A stretch of 23,888 nucleotides of DNA from Actinomycetes bacterium (GTDB lineage Bacteria > Actinomycetota > Actinomycetes > Mycobacteriales > Mycobacteriaceae): assembly GCA_023416315.1 (NCBI GenBank), contig JAEZIA010000035.1, positions 1 to 23,888 of the forward strand, written 5' to 3'. The first letter of the stretch is position 1; every line of letters starts with the position of its first letter. The notes beneath the pieces are model-generated. The model was not told the DNA's origin. It worked only from the letters and a program-made list of their open reading frames with translations, and did no database searches. Below, piece after piece: positions 7,598 to 15,477 of this stretch. Made by a program: the position numbers and the translations under genes.

Positions 7598-8875
7598 CTA
7601 CTTTTCGGCCAGCTTGGCATCGGCGGCCGCGGCGGCGGCGTCCAGGGCGGCTTGCGGCTGATCCTTGCCGAGCATGACCGACACGATGGCCTGACCGAGC
7701 GCTTCCGAGACCGCGGGGTACTGCTCGACCTGCGGCCTGACCGTGTGCACGTTCTTCAGGTTCTCGACAAACGCGGCGGTGCCGGGGACGTTCTTGTCGA
7801 GTTCGTCGAGCACGGTCTTGTCGTCACCCACCGAAGATCGGATCGGCAGATCGCCGGTGCCCAGGGAGAATTTCTTGACCTGTTCTGGCGCCGAGAGCCA
7901 CTTTACGAAGTCGATGGCTGCCTGTTTGCGCTTGTCGCCGTTGTTGAACACCACCCAGTTGTCGGGCCCCGCGATGGTCTGGTGGCCACCACTGGATCCG
8001 GGGTAGGTCGGCATCACCTGGACCCCGTATTCGATGTCGGAGAGCTGGGACAGATCCCACGGGCCGGTGACCAACATCGCGACCTTACCGCTGTTCATCA
8101 GCTTGGGGCCGTTCTCGTTGGTGGTGTCGAGGTAGAGCGACTTGTCGGTGACGGCCATCTGCTGCAGCGTCGTCAACGCGCGGACGCCGGCTTCCGAATT
8201 GAACGTGGCCTTGGTGTTGTCCGCGTTGAGGATGTCGCCGCCGGCTTCCCACAGCATCGGGAGGTAGTGCCAGACGGTGTCTTCGCTGCCGTCGGCGGGG
8301 ATCAGCCAGCCGAACTGGCCCTTGGCGGGATCGGTCAGCTTCGCGGCGGCGGCGCGGAAGTCGTCCCACGTCCACTCCGGCGTCGGCGGTGCGACTCCGG
8401 CGTCGGCGAACAGCTTCTTGTTGTAGACGATCGCCAGGTTGTCGACCAGCGCGGGCACACCGACGACCTTGTCGCCGACGGTCGCGGCCTTGCGCTCCGC
8501 CTCGTAGAAGTCGTCCCACTTCCAGTCGGGCTTCTTGACCTCGTCGGCCAGATTCACCAGCGACGGGATCTTGGCGATGTTCGGTGACCACGACCCGAAC
8601 ATGTAGGCCACATCCGGTGCGCTGTTCCCGCGCACGGCGGTCAGGACCTTCTGCAGCACAAGGTCGTTCGACGAATACAGCTCGGACACTTTCACGTCGG
8701 GGTGTTCTTTGTTGTACTGCTCCACCAGGCTCTTGAACACCTCACCCTCGGTGTCTTGATAGCCGTGCCAGACGGCGATCTCGGTGGGGCCCGACGATCC
8801 GCCTCCGCCACCGCACGCGGCGAGGACGACGGCGAGGACGGCGATCAGGGTGATGCTCAACCTACGTCGAATCAC
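7598..8875 (-). CDS. extracellular sugar-binding lipoprotein of ABC importer
   Basis: 425-aa solute-binding protein of the MalE/UgpB (SBP_bac_1) group. The signal sequence ends in a clear lipobox LAAC with the lipidated cysteine at residue 21, followed by a Gly/Ser linker (CGGGGGSSG). Next comes EIAVWHGYQDTEG, the usual first strand of carbohydrate-binding proteins, then the N-lobe, hinge and C-lobe with aromatic residues (WTWDDF, PDNWVVFNNG, GPWDLSQL) likely to stack on sugar rings. The start codon is GTG with AAAGGAG five bases upstream; it lies 10 bp after the stop of the GH4 gene. It is anchored to the outer face of the cytoplasmic membrane and delivers substrate to the two permeases. UgpB/MalE-type proteins often take oligosaccharides or glycosides, which fits an intracellular GH4 enzyme next to it. 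Confidence 0.94.
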   Translation of the reverse strand: MIRRRLSITLIAVLAVVLAACGGGGGSSGPTEIAVWHGYQDTEGEVFKSLVEQYNKEHPDVKVSELYSSNDLVLQKVLTAVRGNSAPDVAYMFGSWSPNIAKIPSLVNLADEVKKPDWKWDDFYEAERKAATVGDKVVGVPALVDNLAIVYNKKLFADAGVAPPTPEWTWDDFRAAAAKLTDPAKGQFGWLIPADGSEDTVWHYLPMLWEAGGDILNADNTKATFNSEAGVRALTTLQQMAVTDKSLYLDTTNENGPKLMNSGKVAMLVTGPWDLSQLSDIEYGVQVMPTYPGSSGGHQTIAGPDNWVVFNNGDKRKQAAIDFVKWLSAPEQVKKFSLGTGDLPIRSSVGDDKTVLDELDKNVPGTAAFVENLKNVHTVRPQVEQYPAVSEALGQAIVSVMLGKDQPQAALDAAAAAADAKLAEK

Positions 8876-8885
8876 GGTGACTCCT

Positions 8886-10199
8886 TTAGTGGGCGGGGTT
8901 GACCGAGCGCAGCGATGGGGGGAGCAGGTCGCCGTGCGCGACGGTCAGGTCGTCGCACAGGTTCCAGATCTGATCGACGGACAGCGTCGCGGCGGTGTTC
9001 GGGTCGACCATCGCCGCGGCACGGACCAGTCGCGGGTCACCGTCGACGGCTGCGCGCACGGTGAGATCGACCGGCCCGAGGAAGCTGCGGTTGAGTGCGG
9101 CGCACTGCGGCGGCAGGTCGCCGACCTTCATCGGGTGGGCGCCGAGGGAGTCCAACAGCGTCGGCACCTCCACCGCCAGACCGTCGGGCAGATTGGTGAT
9201 CAGGCCGTCGTTGACGACGTTGGCGGAGATGACCCGCGGCGTCCCGGTTTCCAGCGAGTGGATCACCTGCGGGGCGTACTCGGTGGAGCTGGTATCGATC
9301 GGCAGCGCGTGGGAGTCGGCCAGTTCCGCTCGCACCCGTGCATATTCGGCCAAGTTGGCCTCGCTGATCGACACGTACTCGCCGACGTTGATCCGCAACC
9401 GTTCGATCTCGGCCGGATCATGCAGGTACCAGCCGACGTACTCGCTGCTGTGCTCACTGGTCTCGGTCGGGTAGTAGCCCAGCCGCCGGTACATGTCGAC
9501 CCGGACGCGCCTGCGCAGCTCCGGGTCGGTGGCGATGCGCTGGTCCAATAACGGATAGAGGTCCTGTCCGTTGCGCTCCCACCGCAGCACCCACGCCTGA
9601 TGGTTCACCCCGGCCGACCAGTAGGACACCTCGTGGTAGGGCACACCGATGAGCTCACACAGCCCGACCATCGTCCAGTACACCGAATGGCACAGGCCGA
9701 GCACCTTCAGCTTCGGGGCCACCGCGTGCAGGAACGAGATGTTCATCGCCATCGGGTTGGTGTAGTTCAACAGCCAGGCGTCGGGGCACATCTGCGCCAT
9801 ATCCGCCGCGATGCCGGCCAGCACCGGAAACGTCCGCAAGCCGCGGAAGATGCCGCCGACACCGATGGTGTCGCCGATCGTCTGCTTCAACCCGTAACGG
9901 GCCGGAATCTCGAAGTCACGCACCGTTGCCTCGTGCATGCCCACAGCGATGACGTTGATGACGTAGTCCGCGCCGTCGAGGGCGCGGCGCCGGTCCAGGG
10001 TCGCCACCACTTCCGGGTCGGCGCCTGCCGCACGTGCGGTGGCGCGGGCGATCGCCTCGGCCGTCTCCAGCCGCTCGGCGTCGATATCGTGCAGAACCAC
10101 CCGCGCGGACCCGAGCTCCGGGAACGACAGGATGTCGCCGAGCAGCTCGCGGGTGAACTCGACGCTTCCCGCGCCGATGATGACGACGGTGGGTTTCAT
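8886..10199 (-). CDS. GH4 family glycosidase, alpha-galactosidase (MelA)-like
   Basis: 437-aa NAD+- and Mn2+-dependent glycoside hydrolase of family GH4, which cleaves by transient oxidation at C3. Visible: Rossmann motif VVIIGAGSVEF (5-15), NYTNPM (145-150), and the metal-binding pair Cys170-His171 in GLCHSVYW with His200 in AGVNHQAW. The Cys-His-Ser pattern is that of GH4 members using non-phosphorylated substrates (MelA-type alpha-galactosidases, alpha-glucosidases, uronidases); the phospho-glycosidases usually carry CN[IV]P at this place. No signal peptide, so it acts in the cytosol on an imported glycoside. The ATG overlaps the stop of the DMT permease as ATGA, and the ABC binding protein follows after 10 bp. 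Given the downstream Aga-type enzymes, an alpha-galactosaminide or alpha-galactoside is a plausible substrate, but this is inference. Confidence 0.9.
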   Translation of the reverse strand: MKPTVVIIGAGSVEFTRELLGDILSFPELGSARVVLHDIDAERLETAEAIARATARAAGADPEVVATLDRRRALDGADYVINVIAVGMHEATVRDFEIPARYGLKQTIGDTIGVGGIFRGLRTFPVLAGIAADMAQMCPDAWLLNYTNPMAMNISFLHAVAPKLKVLGLCHSVYWTMVGLCELIGVPYHEVSYWSAGVNHQAWVLRWERNGQDLYPLLDQRIATDPELRRRVRVDMYRRLGYYPTETSEHSSEYVGWYLHDPAEIERLRINVGEYVSISEANLAEYARVRAELADSHALPIDTSSTEYAPQVIHSLETGTPRVISANVVNDGLITNLPDGLAVEVPTLLDSLGAHPMKVGDLPPQCAALNRSFLGPVDLTVRAAVDGDPRLVRAAAMVDPNTAATLSVDQIWNLCDDLTVAHGDLLPPSLRSVNPAH

Positions 10200-11152
10200 T
10201 GCACCGCCCGGCGTTCGGCGGTGTCCGGGCCGTCGGTCAGCACCGCTTCGGAGAGCGCCTCACCGCGCTTTTCGTCGGCGTACACCATCAACGTCGAGCC
10301 CACGAGTGCCAGCACGATGGCGATCGCACCGTAGGGCGTCGGCAGCGTCTGGTAGGCGATGAGCGAGATGATCACGGTCAGCGCGGGCGCCAGAGCGTTC
10401 GTCGTGGGGGCGACGATCGATGCCTTGCCGCGGGCCAGTGCCATCACCAGGAACAGCGCGCCGACGGCGTTGAGCACCTGGGTGACGGCGGTCAATGCCG
10501 GTGCCTGCCAAGGGAATCCGGTCGGAATGCCGCCGACCATGATCAGCGCGACGGGGATCAGCGCCAACGCGGTGATCGTCATCCAGCCGAAGGTCGTGGC
10601 CTCGTTGACGCCGATGGTCGCGGTCTTGCGCATGAAGTACGCCTGCACACCCCACGCCACGCAGATCAGAATCGACAGCAGCAACCACGGACCCGACGAT
10701 CCGTCGGACTCGCCACCGGTGACCGTGAAGAGCACGATGGCCGCCAGCGCCATGACCAAGCCGACAACGGCCAGCGGCGAGATACGTTCGCGCAGCAGCA
10801 CCATCGCCATGATCACCGTGATCGCCGGGGAGATCGAGACGATCGGGAAGATCAGGTAGGCCGGCCCCATCGTCAATGCCTGGAACAGGATCAACTGGCC
10901 GCCCGCGCCGGTGAGCCCGATCAACAGGCCGTAGATCGTTGCGGCCGGGCGGCGGTCCCATTTCTGGCCGCGCAGCGCGACCGCGGCGGGGATGATCATG
11001 GTCAGCGCCCAGATGCTGTAGATCATCTCGTCGGGATAGCCGTACTTCGTCGATGGCAGCGCCGAAAACGCACCCCACACACCCCAGAACAGGATGAGCA
11101 GGGCAGCGAAGAAAATCCAGCTGCGGGTCCGCGGTGCGGAAGTGGTGGTCAT
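10196..11152 (-). CDS. EamA/DMT-superfamily transporter
   Basis: 318-aa membrane protein with about ten transmembrane segments in two EamA repeats (roughly residues 14-145 and 155-288), the usual layout of drug/metabolite transporters. A polar acidic tail (about 290-318) lies in the cytosol. A short Arg/Thr-rich leader precedes the first segment, and GAGGTGA lies upstream of the ATG within the end of the kinase gene. It sits inside the sugar operon between the kinase and GH4 genes, with a 7-bp gap on one side and an ATGA overlap on the other, so it is certainly expressed with them. Members of this superfamily move sugars, amino acids, nucleotide sugars or export metabolites. Here it could take up the free monosaccharide as a second entry route or export a product; the sequence does not decide. 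Confidence 0.9.
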   Translation of the reverse strand: MTTTSAPRTRSWIFFAALLILFWGVWGAFSALPSTKYGYPDEMIYSIWALTMIIPAAVALRGQKWDRRPAATIYGLLIGLTGAGGQLILFQALTMGPAYLIFPIVSISPAITVIMAMVLLRERISPLAVVGLVMALAAIVLFTVTGGESDGSSGPWLLLSILICVAWGVQAYFMRKTATIGVNEATTFGWMTITALALIPVALIMVGGIPTGFPWQAPALTAVTQVLNAVGALFLVMALARGKASIVAPTTNALAPALTVIISLIAYQTLPTPYGAIAIVLALVGSTLMVYADEKRGEALSEAVLTDGPDTAERRAVQ

Positions 11153-11159
11153 GCTGAGG

Positions 11160-12137
11160 TCACCTCGTCAGGTCGTTGTCGGAAAGGTGCTGCAGTGCTT
11201 CGTGACTCAGCGGATGACCGCTGTTCTTGGCGGCATAGATCGCACCGCCGACGGCTGGGTCCAGTCGAGGCGTCTGCAGGTCGTACTTGGCGGAAGCTGC
11301 CGCCACGGCGGCGACGAACTGGGTGAGGAAGCGTTCGCTGGAGAACATTCCGCCGGAATAGGACACCGGGACGGTCTCTGAGTCGGTGAACCCGACCAGG
11401 GTGCGGGTCGTGTCGATGAGCGTGACGAGCTCGTCGACCGCCGCGGACAGGATCCCTGCCGCGGCCTGGTCGCCGGCTTCGGCGGCTTCACACACCGTCG
11501 TCGCCAGCGCGGCGATCCTGCTGCGATTGCCCTTCCACGTGTCGATGACCACGCTGACGACGTCGAGATCGGCGGCGAGCGCCAGCCGGTCCTTCATCAA
11601 CCCGTGCAGCGGACCCTTCGCCAGCCTGCCGTCGCTCATTCTGGAGAACGCGTTGAGGCCTGCAGCGGCAACCCAATACGCCGAACCCTCATCGCCGAAG
11701 AGCTCACCCCAGCCACCGACCCGGTGACCGACGCCCTGGCGTTCGCCGTACGTCATCGACCCGGTGCCGCTGATGACATTGATGCCGTCGGCCCCGGCGA
11801 GTGAGCCTGCCCAGCCGCAGACCATGTCGTTGTCGCAGCTGTAGCGGTCGTGGCCGAGCACGCCGGCGGGCACGGCGTCGAGAGCCTCGATGTCACCACT
11901 GGCCTCGCCGTAGCCCGGGAGACCGAAGAAGGCGGCATCGATGTCGGCGGGGGTGATGCCCGTCTGCGTGCAGATCTCGTTAACCCCTTGGGCGAGCGAG
12001 CGTTCGACGATCTCGAACCCGTCGTTGAAGTAGTAGGAGGTCGGGGCCGTCGCACGGGCGAGCACGCGACCGGTGTCGTCGATGAGTGCCAACGCCGTCT
12101 TCGAGCCGCCACCGTCGACTCCCAGATACCGTGCCAT
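11160..12137 (-). CDS. BadF/BadG-family sugar kinase, N-acetylhexosamine/hexosamine kinase-like
   Basis: 325-aa ASKHA-fold kinase. Phosphate-1 motif GVDGGGSKT (6-14), phosphate-2 region with SGTGS (123-127) and GGWGELFGDEGSAYW (141-155), and the adenosine motif region SYSGGMF are all present; the GWGxxxGDEGSAY block is characteristic of the BadF/N-acetylglucosamine kinase group. Enzymes of this group phosphorylate GlcNAc, GalNAc or free hexosamines at O6. In this operon it would phosphorylate the sugar released by the GH4 enzyme before AgaS-type isomerisation. Its ATG shares one base with the stop of the SIS gene (TGATG), indicating translational coupling, and only a weak ribosome-binding site is visible. 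The exact sugar (glucosamine or galactosamine series, acetylated or not) is not determined by sequence; the AgaS and AgaZ neighbours favour the galactose series. Confidence 0.88.
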   Translation of the reverse strand: MARYLGVDGGGSKTALALIDDTGRVLARATAPTSYYFNDGFEIVERSLAQGVNEICTQTGITPADIDAAFFGLPGYGEASGDIEALDAVPAGVLGHDRYSCDNDMVCGWAGSLAGADGINVISGTGSMTYGERQGVGHRVGGWGELFGDEGSAYWVAAAGLNAFSRMSDGRLAKGPLHGLMKDRLALAADLDVVSVVIDTWKGNRSRIAALATTVCEAAEAGDQAAAGILSAAVDELVTLIDTTRTLVGFTDSETVPVSYSGGMFSSERFLTQFVAAVAAASAKYDLQTPRLDPAVGGAIYAAKNSGHPLSHEALQHLSDNDLTR

Positions 12138-13267
12138 CAGGACCGTCCGTTCATGGGATAGATCGTCACGCCCCTCACGACCCGGCTGACCTCGCCGGAG
12201 GGAAACGGATTGTCCGGTGTCTTGCCGCGCTCCAGCGCCGTGAACAGCGCAAGGTACTGCGCGAAGACCAGATACGGCAGGGCAACCAGCGCGCTGTCGA
12301 GACCGCGGAGTCCCGGCAGGTGCACGGCTGGGCCGTACCCGTCGGGCAGCGGCCCGGTACTGATCACCGCGACCGCGTCGGCACCGAGTTGGGCACGGAT
12401 CTCGGCGATGATGTCGAGGTCATAGCGATGCGTGTACTCATCGGTCGCGGCGTACACGACGACGAGCGTGTCCTCGTCGAGCACCGACTTCGGCCCGTGG
12501 CGGAAGCCCAGCGGGGAGTCGAAGTAGGTGTCCACCTCACCCGCGGTCAGCTCGAGCATCTTCAGGGCCGACTCCTGTGCGAGCCCTTCGAGCGGACCGC
12601 TGCCCAGGTACACGACCCGCTTTTTCTTGGTCCCGGCGAGGGCGGCGATGTCGGGCTCCAGACCGATGACGTGTTCGGCGGCGGTGGCGAGCGCCTCGCC
12701 GTCGCCTGCGGTCGCCGGGCCGAGCAGCCGCAAACACGTCAGGAGCATCGAGGTCAGGCTCGACGTCATCGCGAAACCGGTGTCGTTGGTGCGCTGCGGC
12801 ATGTGAACGACGCGGGAATTTGTCCGGCCGGCATGGGCTTTGGCGAGTGCTCCGTCGGCGTCGCAGGTCAGGACGAGATGCCAGATGTCGTCGACGAGGT
12901 CGTCCGCCAGTGCGGTGGTGGCCAGACTCTCCGGACTGTTGCCCGAGCGGCCGAACGACACCAGCAGGGTCGGCGTGTGACGCTCGAGGAAGTCCAGCGG
13001 GGTGGCGACGATGCTGGTGGTGGCGATCGCCTCGACCCGCCGGCCGAGGTGACGTCGGAGCGCCGCGGCCGCCATGTCGCCGATGAACGCGGAGCTACCC
13101 GCCCCGGTCAACACGATCCGAACGTCGGGTGAAGCGACGATTCCGAACAGGAAGTCGGCGGTCGAACGATCGTCGCGGCGGCTGACTTCGCGCCAGACGT
13201 CCGGCTGTTGGCCGATCTCGAGAATCGTTGCGCCGCCGTCCTCTTGGGCGGGCGTCGAGGTGGTCAT
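12137..13267 (-). CDS. agaS: AgaS-like SIS-domain sugar-phosphate isomerase/deaminase
   Basis: 376-aa protein with two SIS domains. First domain: TGAGSSAFIGD (54-64) and SFGRSGNSPES (104-114), the phosphosugar-binding Ser/Thr loop. Middle: RTNDTGFAMTSS (159-170). Second domain: LGSGPLEGLAQES (221-233), then LELTAGEVDTYFDSPLGFRHGP (238-259 region), and the C-terminal NPFPSGEVSRVVRGVTIYP, a hallmark of AgaS proteins. AgaS was first called tagatose-6-phosphate ketose/aldose isomerase and is now taken as galactosamine-6-phosphate deaminase/isomerase, yielding tagatose-6-phosphate and ammonia. GGAG precedes the ATG, which overlaps the stop of the AgaZ-type gene (ATGA). GlmS/NagB-like glucosamine activity is less likely because of the AgaS-specific C-terminus. 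The symbol follows family likeness, not a tested function. Confidence 0.88.
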   Translation of the reverse strand: MTTSTPAQEDGGATILEIGQQPDVWREVSRRDDRSTADFLFGIVASPDVRIVLTGAGSSAFIGDMAAAALRRHLGRRVEAIATTSIVATPLDFLERHTPTLLVSFGRSGNSPESLATTALADDLVDDIWHLVLTCDADGALAKAHAGRTNSRVVHMPQRTNDTGFAMTSSLTSMLLTCLRLLGPATAGDGEALATAAEHVIGLEPDIAALAGTKKKRVVYLGSGPLEGLAQESALKMLELTAGEVDTYFDSPLGFRHGPKSVLDEDTLVVVYAATDEYTHRYDLDIIAEIRAQLGADAVAVISTGPLPDGYGPAVHLPGLRGLDSALVALPYLVFAQYLALFTALERGKTPDNPFPSGEVSRVVRGVTIYPMNGRS

Positions 13268-14589
13268 CGATGGTCTCCGGTGGTGGTGGTTTCGGTGCCG
13301 CAGGCGTAGGCATATGGCCGCATTGCGTCGCGAACTCGATCGATCACCAGGGCGTTGGCGCCCGGCTGGAGTTCACCGGCACGGATGCGGTCGTATTGAT
13401 GGGGCAGGAACTGGCTGATGAGCGGCATCGGGATGCCGACGCGGTCGAGGTTCTCCAGCAGGCTGCGACGAGCGGCGTCGACCTCGTCGTCGGCCCAGTA
13501 GTACCGCAGCCGGTCGCTGTAGCTGTACCGCCGTTGGGTGCGCTGCGTCACCGCGTCACCTTCGTAGTAACCGTCCCAGTATTGCGGGTTGGCCAGCATC
13601 CGGCGCTCGACAACGTCGATCAGGTCGGACCGCGACGACGGCGGCAGCAGTTCGTTCTCGATGTGGGCGAGTGCGAACAGCGCCTCGCGCATCGCGAAGG
13701 TCAAGGCTGGGCCGACCTTGAGCACGGCCCAGTGGTCCTCGACGAGTTCACGCAGTTGCGCCGGACGCTGGTAGTCGGTCGAGTGTGCTTCGAACACGAG
13801 GTGTTCTTCGTCGTCGAGGACCCGGCGCAGCTCGGCGGTCGCCTCATGCCGGTAATCGATGACCTGGACATGATCGAATTCGACGGCGGGCTGGACCACC
13901 AGCGCGATCACCCGCGGCCAGACGTGATCCAGGCCGGCGTTGGCGAACGCCGTGCGGTGCGCGGCGATGGTGCGGCGGGCGCGGTCGGCGGGGGTCGGGG
14001 TCAGGACATCCAGGGTCTCGTGCGCTCCGCCAGGGACCGGCACCTCGGTGCCGATGACGTACACGGGCCTGCCGACCCCGCTGTCCTGCGCGTGCCGTTC
14101 GGCGACCTGCAGCAGCCGGGCGGTGCGCTGGGCGACGGTGACGTCGTCGAGGACGTCGGGGTCGTCGGCACAGGACATGCTGCAGTCGAGGTGGATCTTG
14201 GCGTAACCGGCGTCGACATACGCGGCAATCAGTGTCTCGGCCTTATCCATTGCAGCGTCGGCATTTTCGCGCTGCCAGCGGTTCGGGCCGAGATGGTCAC
14301 CGCCGAGCACGACCCGGTCACGCGGGAATTCGCATCGGTCGGCGATGCCGAGGACGAGGTCGCGGAACTCGGGTGGCCGCATACCGGTGTACCCGCCGAA
14401 CTGGTCGACCTGGTTGGAGGTGGCCTCGATCAGCACATGGGAGCCATCGGCGGCCGCCTGCGCGATCGCCGCCTCGACGACGGTGGGGTGCGCCGAGCAC
14501 ACCGAGTACACGCCGACCGCTTCACCGGACTTGTGCCTACGGATCGTGTCGGCGAGCCAACTGATCCGCTGCCCGGACATTTGCAACAT
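13264..14589 (-). CDS. AgaZ/KbaZ/GatZ-type tagatose-1,6-bisphosphate aldolase accessory subunit (or tagatose-6-P kinase)
   Basis: 441-aa TIM-barrel protein of the GatZ/KbaZ family. Family blocks seen: YSVCSAHPTVVEAA (28-41), LIEATSNQVDQFGGYTGM (53-70), LGGDHLGPNRWQ (95-106), HLDCSMSCADDP (133-144), GTEVPVPGGAHE (180-191), FEAHSTDYQ (266-274) and LKVGPALTF (290-298). In enteric bacteria the family is described as the non-catalytic subunit that stabilises the GatY/KbaY aldolase; for AgaZ a tagatose-6-phosphate kinase role has also been proposed, which would fill an otherwise missing step here. It is the first gene of the nine-gene operon. ATG 14589 is favoured because a -10-like CATGAT lies six bases before it, suggesting a leaderless mRNA; ATG 14580 is the alternative and neither has a clear ribosome-binding site. 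Confidence 0.9.
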   Translation of the reverse strand: MLQMSGQRISWLADTIRRHKSGEAVGVYSVCSAHPTVVEAAIAQAAADGSHVLIEATSNQVDQFGGYTGMRPPEFRDLVLGIADRCEFPRDRVVLGGDHLGPNRWQRENADAAMDKAETLIAAYVDAGYAKIHLDCSMSCADDPDVLDDVTVAQRTARLLQVAERHAQDSGVGRPVYVIGTEVPVPGGAHETLDVLTPTPADRARRTIAAHRTAFANAGLDHVWPRVIALVVQPAVEFDHVQVIDYRHEATAELRRVLDDEEHLVFEAHSTDYQRPAQLRELVEDHWAVLKVGPALTFAMREALFALAHIENELLPPSSRSDLIDVVERRMLANPQYWDGYYEGDAVTQRTQRRYSYSDRLRYYWADDEVDAARRSLLENLDRVGIPMPLISQFLPHQYDRIRAGELQPGANALVIDRVRDAMRPYAYACGTETTTTGDHR

Positions 14590-14595
14590 TGGTCG

Positions 14596-14624
14596 ATCAT
14601 GGGAAGCTCGCTCAGAGTGCGCAA
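14596..14624 (-). promoter_or_regulatory. candidate promoter of the sugar operon (leaderless)
   Basis: On the minus strand there is TTGCGC (14624-14619), a 17-base spacer and CATGAT (14601-14596), then six bases to the ATG at 14589. The -35/-10 spacing is ideal and the distance from the -10 to the ATG fits a transcript starting at the ATG itself, which is common in mycobacteria. This would explain the lack of a ribosome-binding site. CATGAT departs from TANNNT at its first base, so the call is tentative. Confidence 0.4.
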
Positions 14625-14637
14625 TGCAACCCGGTCA

Positions 14638-14647
14638 AGTGATCACT
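14638..14647. promoter_or_regulatory. candidate operator, palindrome AGTGATCACT
   Basis: A perfect 10-base palindrome lies in the 94-bp region between the divergent DeoR gene and the nine-gene operon, 14 bp upstream of the proposed -35 of the operon and 37 bp before the regulator ATG. It is followed closely by ACTGATCG (14651-14658), which repeats its GATC core and the CTGATC half. DeoR proteins usually bind such repeated sites in divergent control regions, so autoregulation plus operon control is likely. Short GTGATCAC sequences also occur by chance in nearby coding DNA, so the evidence is mainly position. Confidence 0.4.
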
Positions 14648-14683
14648 AAAACTGATCGTTTGCGAAGTGAAGGAGCCGCTGCC

Positions 14684-15469
14684 ATGTCGATCAGACGCAC
14701 TGATCGGATGCGTCAGGTGCTGTCACTGCTGCGTGCGCGCGGCGAAATCGATTCGCAGGTGCTGCGCACCGAACTGCGGGTATCCGCCGCGACGCTGCGC
14801 CGCGACCTGAGCGAGTTGGAGGAACAGGGCCTGCTGGTCCGCACCCACGGCGGGGCTCGCGCACTCGACCCGAGCGACGCCGAAATCCCGGTGCGGTTGC
14901 GTGATCACCGGATGGTCACCACCAAACGCAAGATCGCCAGGCATGCCGCGGCGTTGGTGCCCGGCGGCCCGCAGGCGGTGGCGTTGACCGGCGGGATCAC
15001 CACCGGTGAAGTCGCGCGGTCGCTGAAGGGCCGCCCGCAGATGACGATCGTCACGAACTCGCTGACGATCGCCACCGATTGCGCGGTCGACGCCCACATG
15101 AAAGTGATCGTGACCGGCGGTGTGGTACGGGCGAACTCGTTGGAAGCCGTTGGGCCGATGTCGGAGCACGCTTTTCAGGTGATCAACGTCGGTACCGCGG
15201 TTCTCGGTGCCGACGGTCTGTCGGCGGAGGTGGGGGCAACCACGTTCGACGAGGCCGAGGCGCGTACCGCGATGGCCATGGCCGCCGGCGCGCAGCAGGT
15301 GATCGTCGCGGTCGATGGTTCCAAGATCGGCAAGGTAACCCTCGCAAAGATGGTGGCACTCAACGAGATCGACCACCTGGTGACCGATTCGACCGCCGAT
15401 CCGGCGCAGCTCGAGCGGATCGGCGCTGCGGGCGTGCACGTTCACGTCGTCGAGGTGGGCGACGACTGA
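14684..15469 (+). CDS. DeoR-family transcriptional regulator of the sugar operon
   Basis: 261-aa repressor. The N-terminal DeoR helix-turn-helix covers about residues 5-60, with the recognition helix in SAATLRRDLSELEEQG and the family-typical wing LLVRTHGGA. The C-terminal DeoRC sensor domain (about 75-250) is related to ribose-5-phosphate isomerase-type folds and binds sugar phosphates; visible are LTGGITTGEV, the GxxxxNSLEAVGP-like block and the ending motif VAVDGSKIGK. Start chosen at ATG 14684 because AGGAG lies eight bases upstream; the frame is open further upstream but that part overlaps the divergent gene. It diverges from the operon and its stop lies 8 bp from the stop of the convergent aldolase gene. 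A phosphorylated intermediate such as tagatose-6-P or galactosamine-6-P is the likely inducer, by analogy with AgaR. Confidence 0.92.
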   Translation: MSIRRTDRMRQVLSLLRARGEIDSQVLRTELRVSAATLRRDLSELEEQGLLVRTHGGARALDPSDAEIPVRLRDHRMVTTKRKIARHAAALVPGGPQAVALTGGITTGEVARSLKGRPQMTIVTNSLTIATDCAVDAHMKVIVTGGVVRANSLEAVGPMSEHAFQVINVGTAVLGADGLSAEVGATTFDEAEARTAMAMAAGAQQVIVAVDGSKIGKVTLAKMVALNEIDHLVTDSTADPAQLERIGAAGVHVHVVEVGDD

Positions 15470-15477
15470 GACCGCGA

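Noticed and set aside
7412..8587. 391-codon plus-strand frame opposite the ABC binding protein and permease
   Set aside because: Low-complexity Arg/Gly/Val sequence without motifs; the minus strand has a lipoprotein with lipobox and family motifs.
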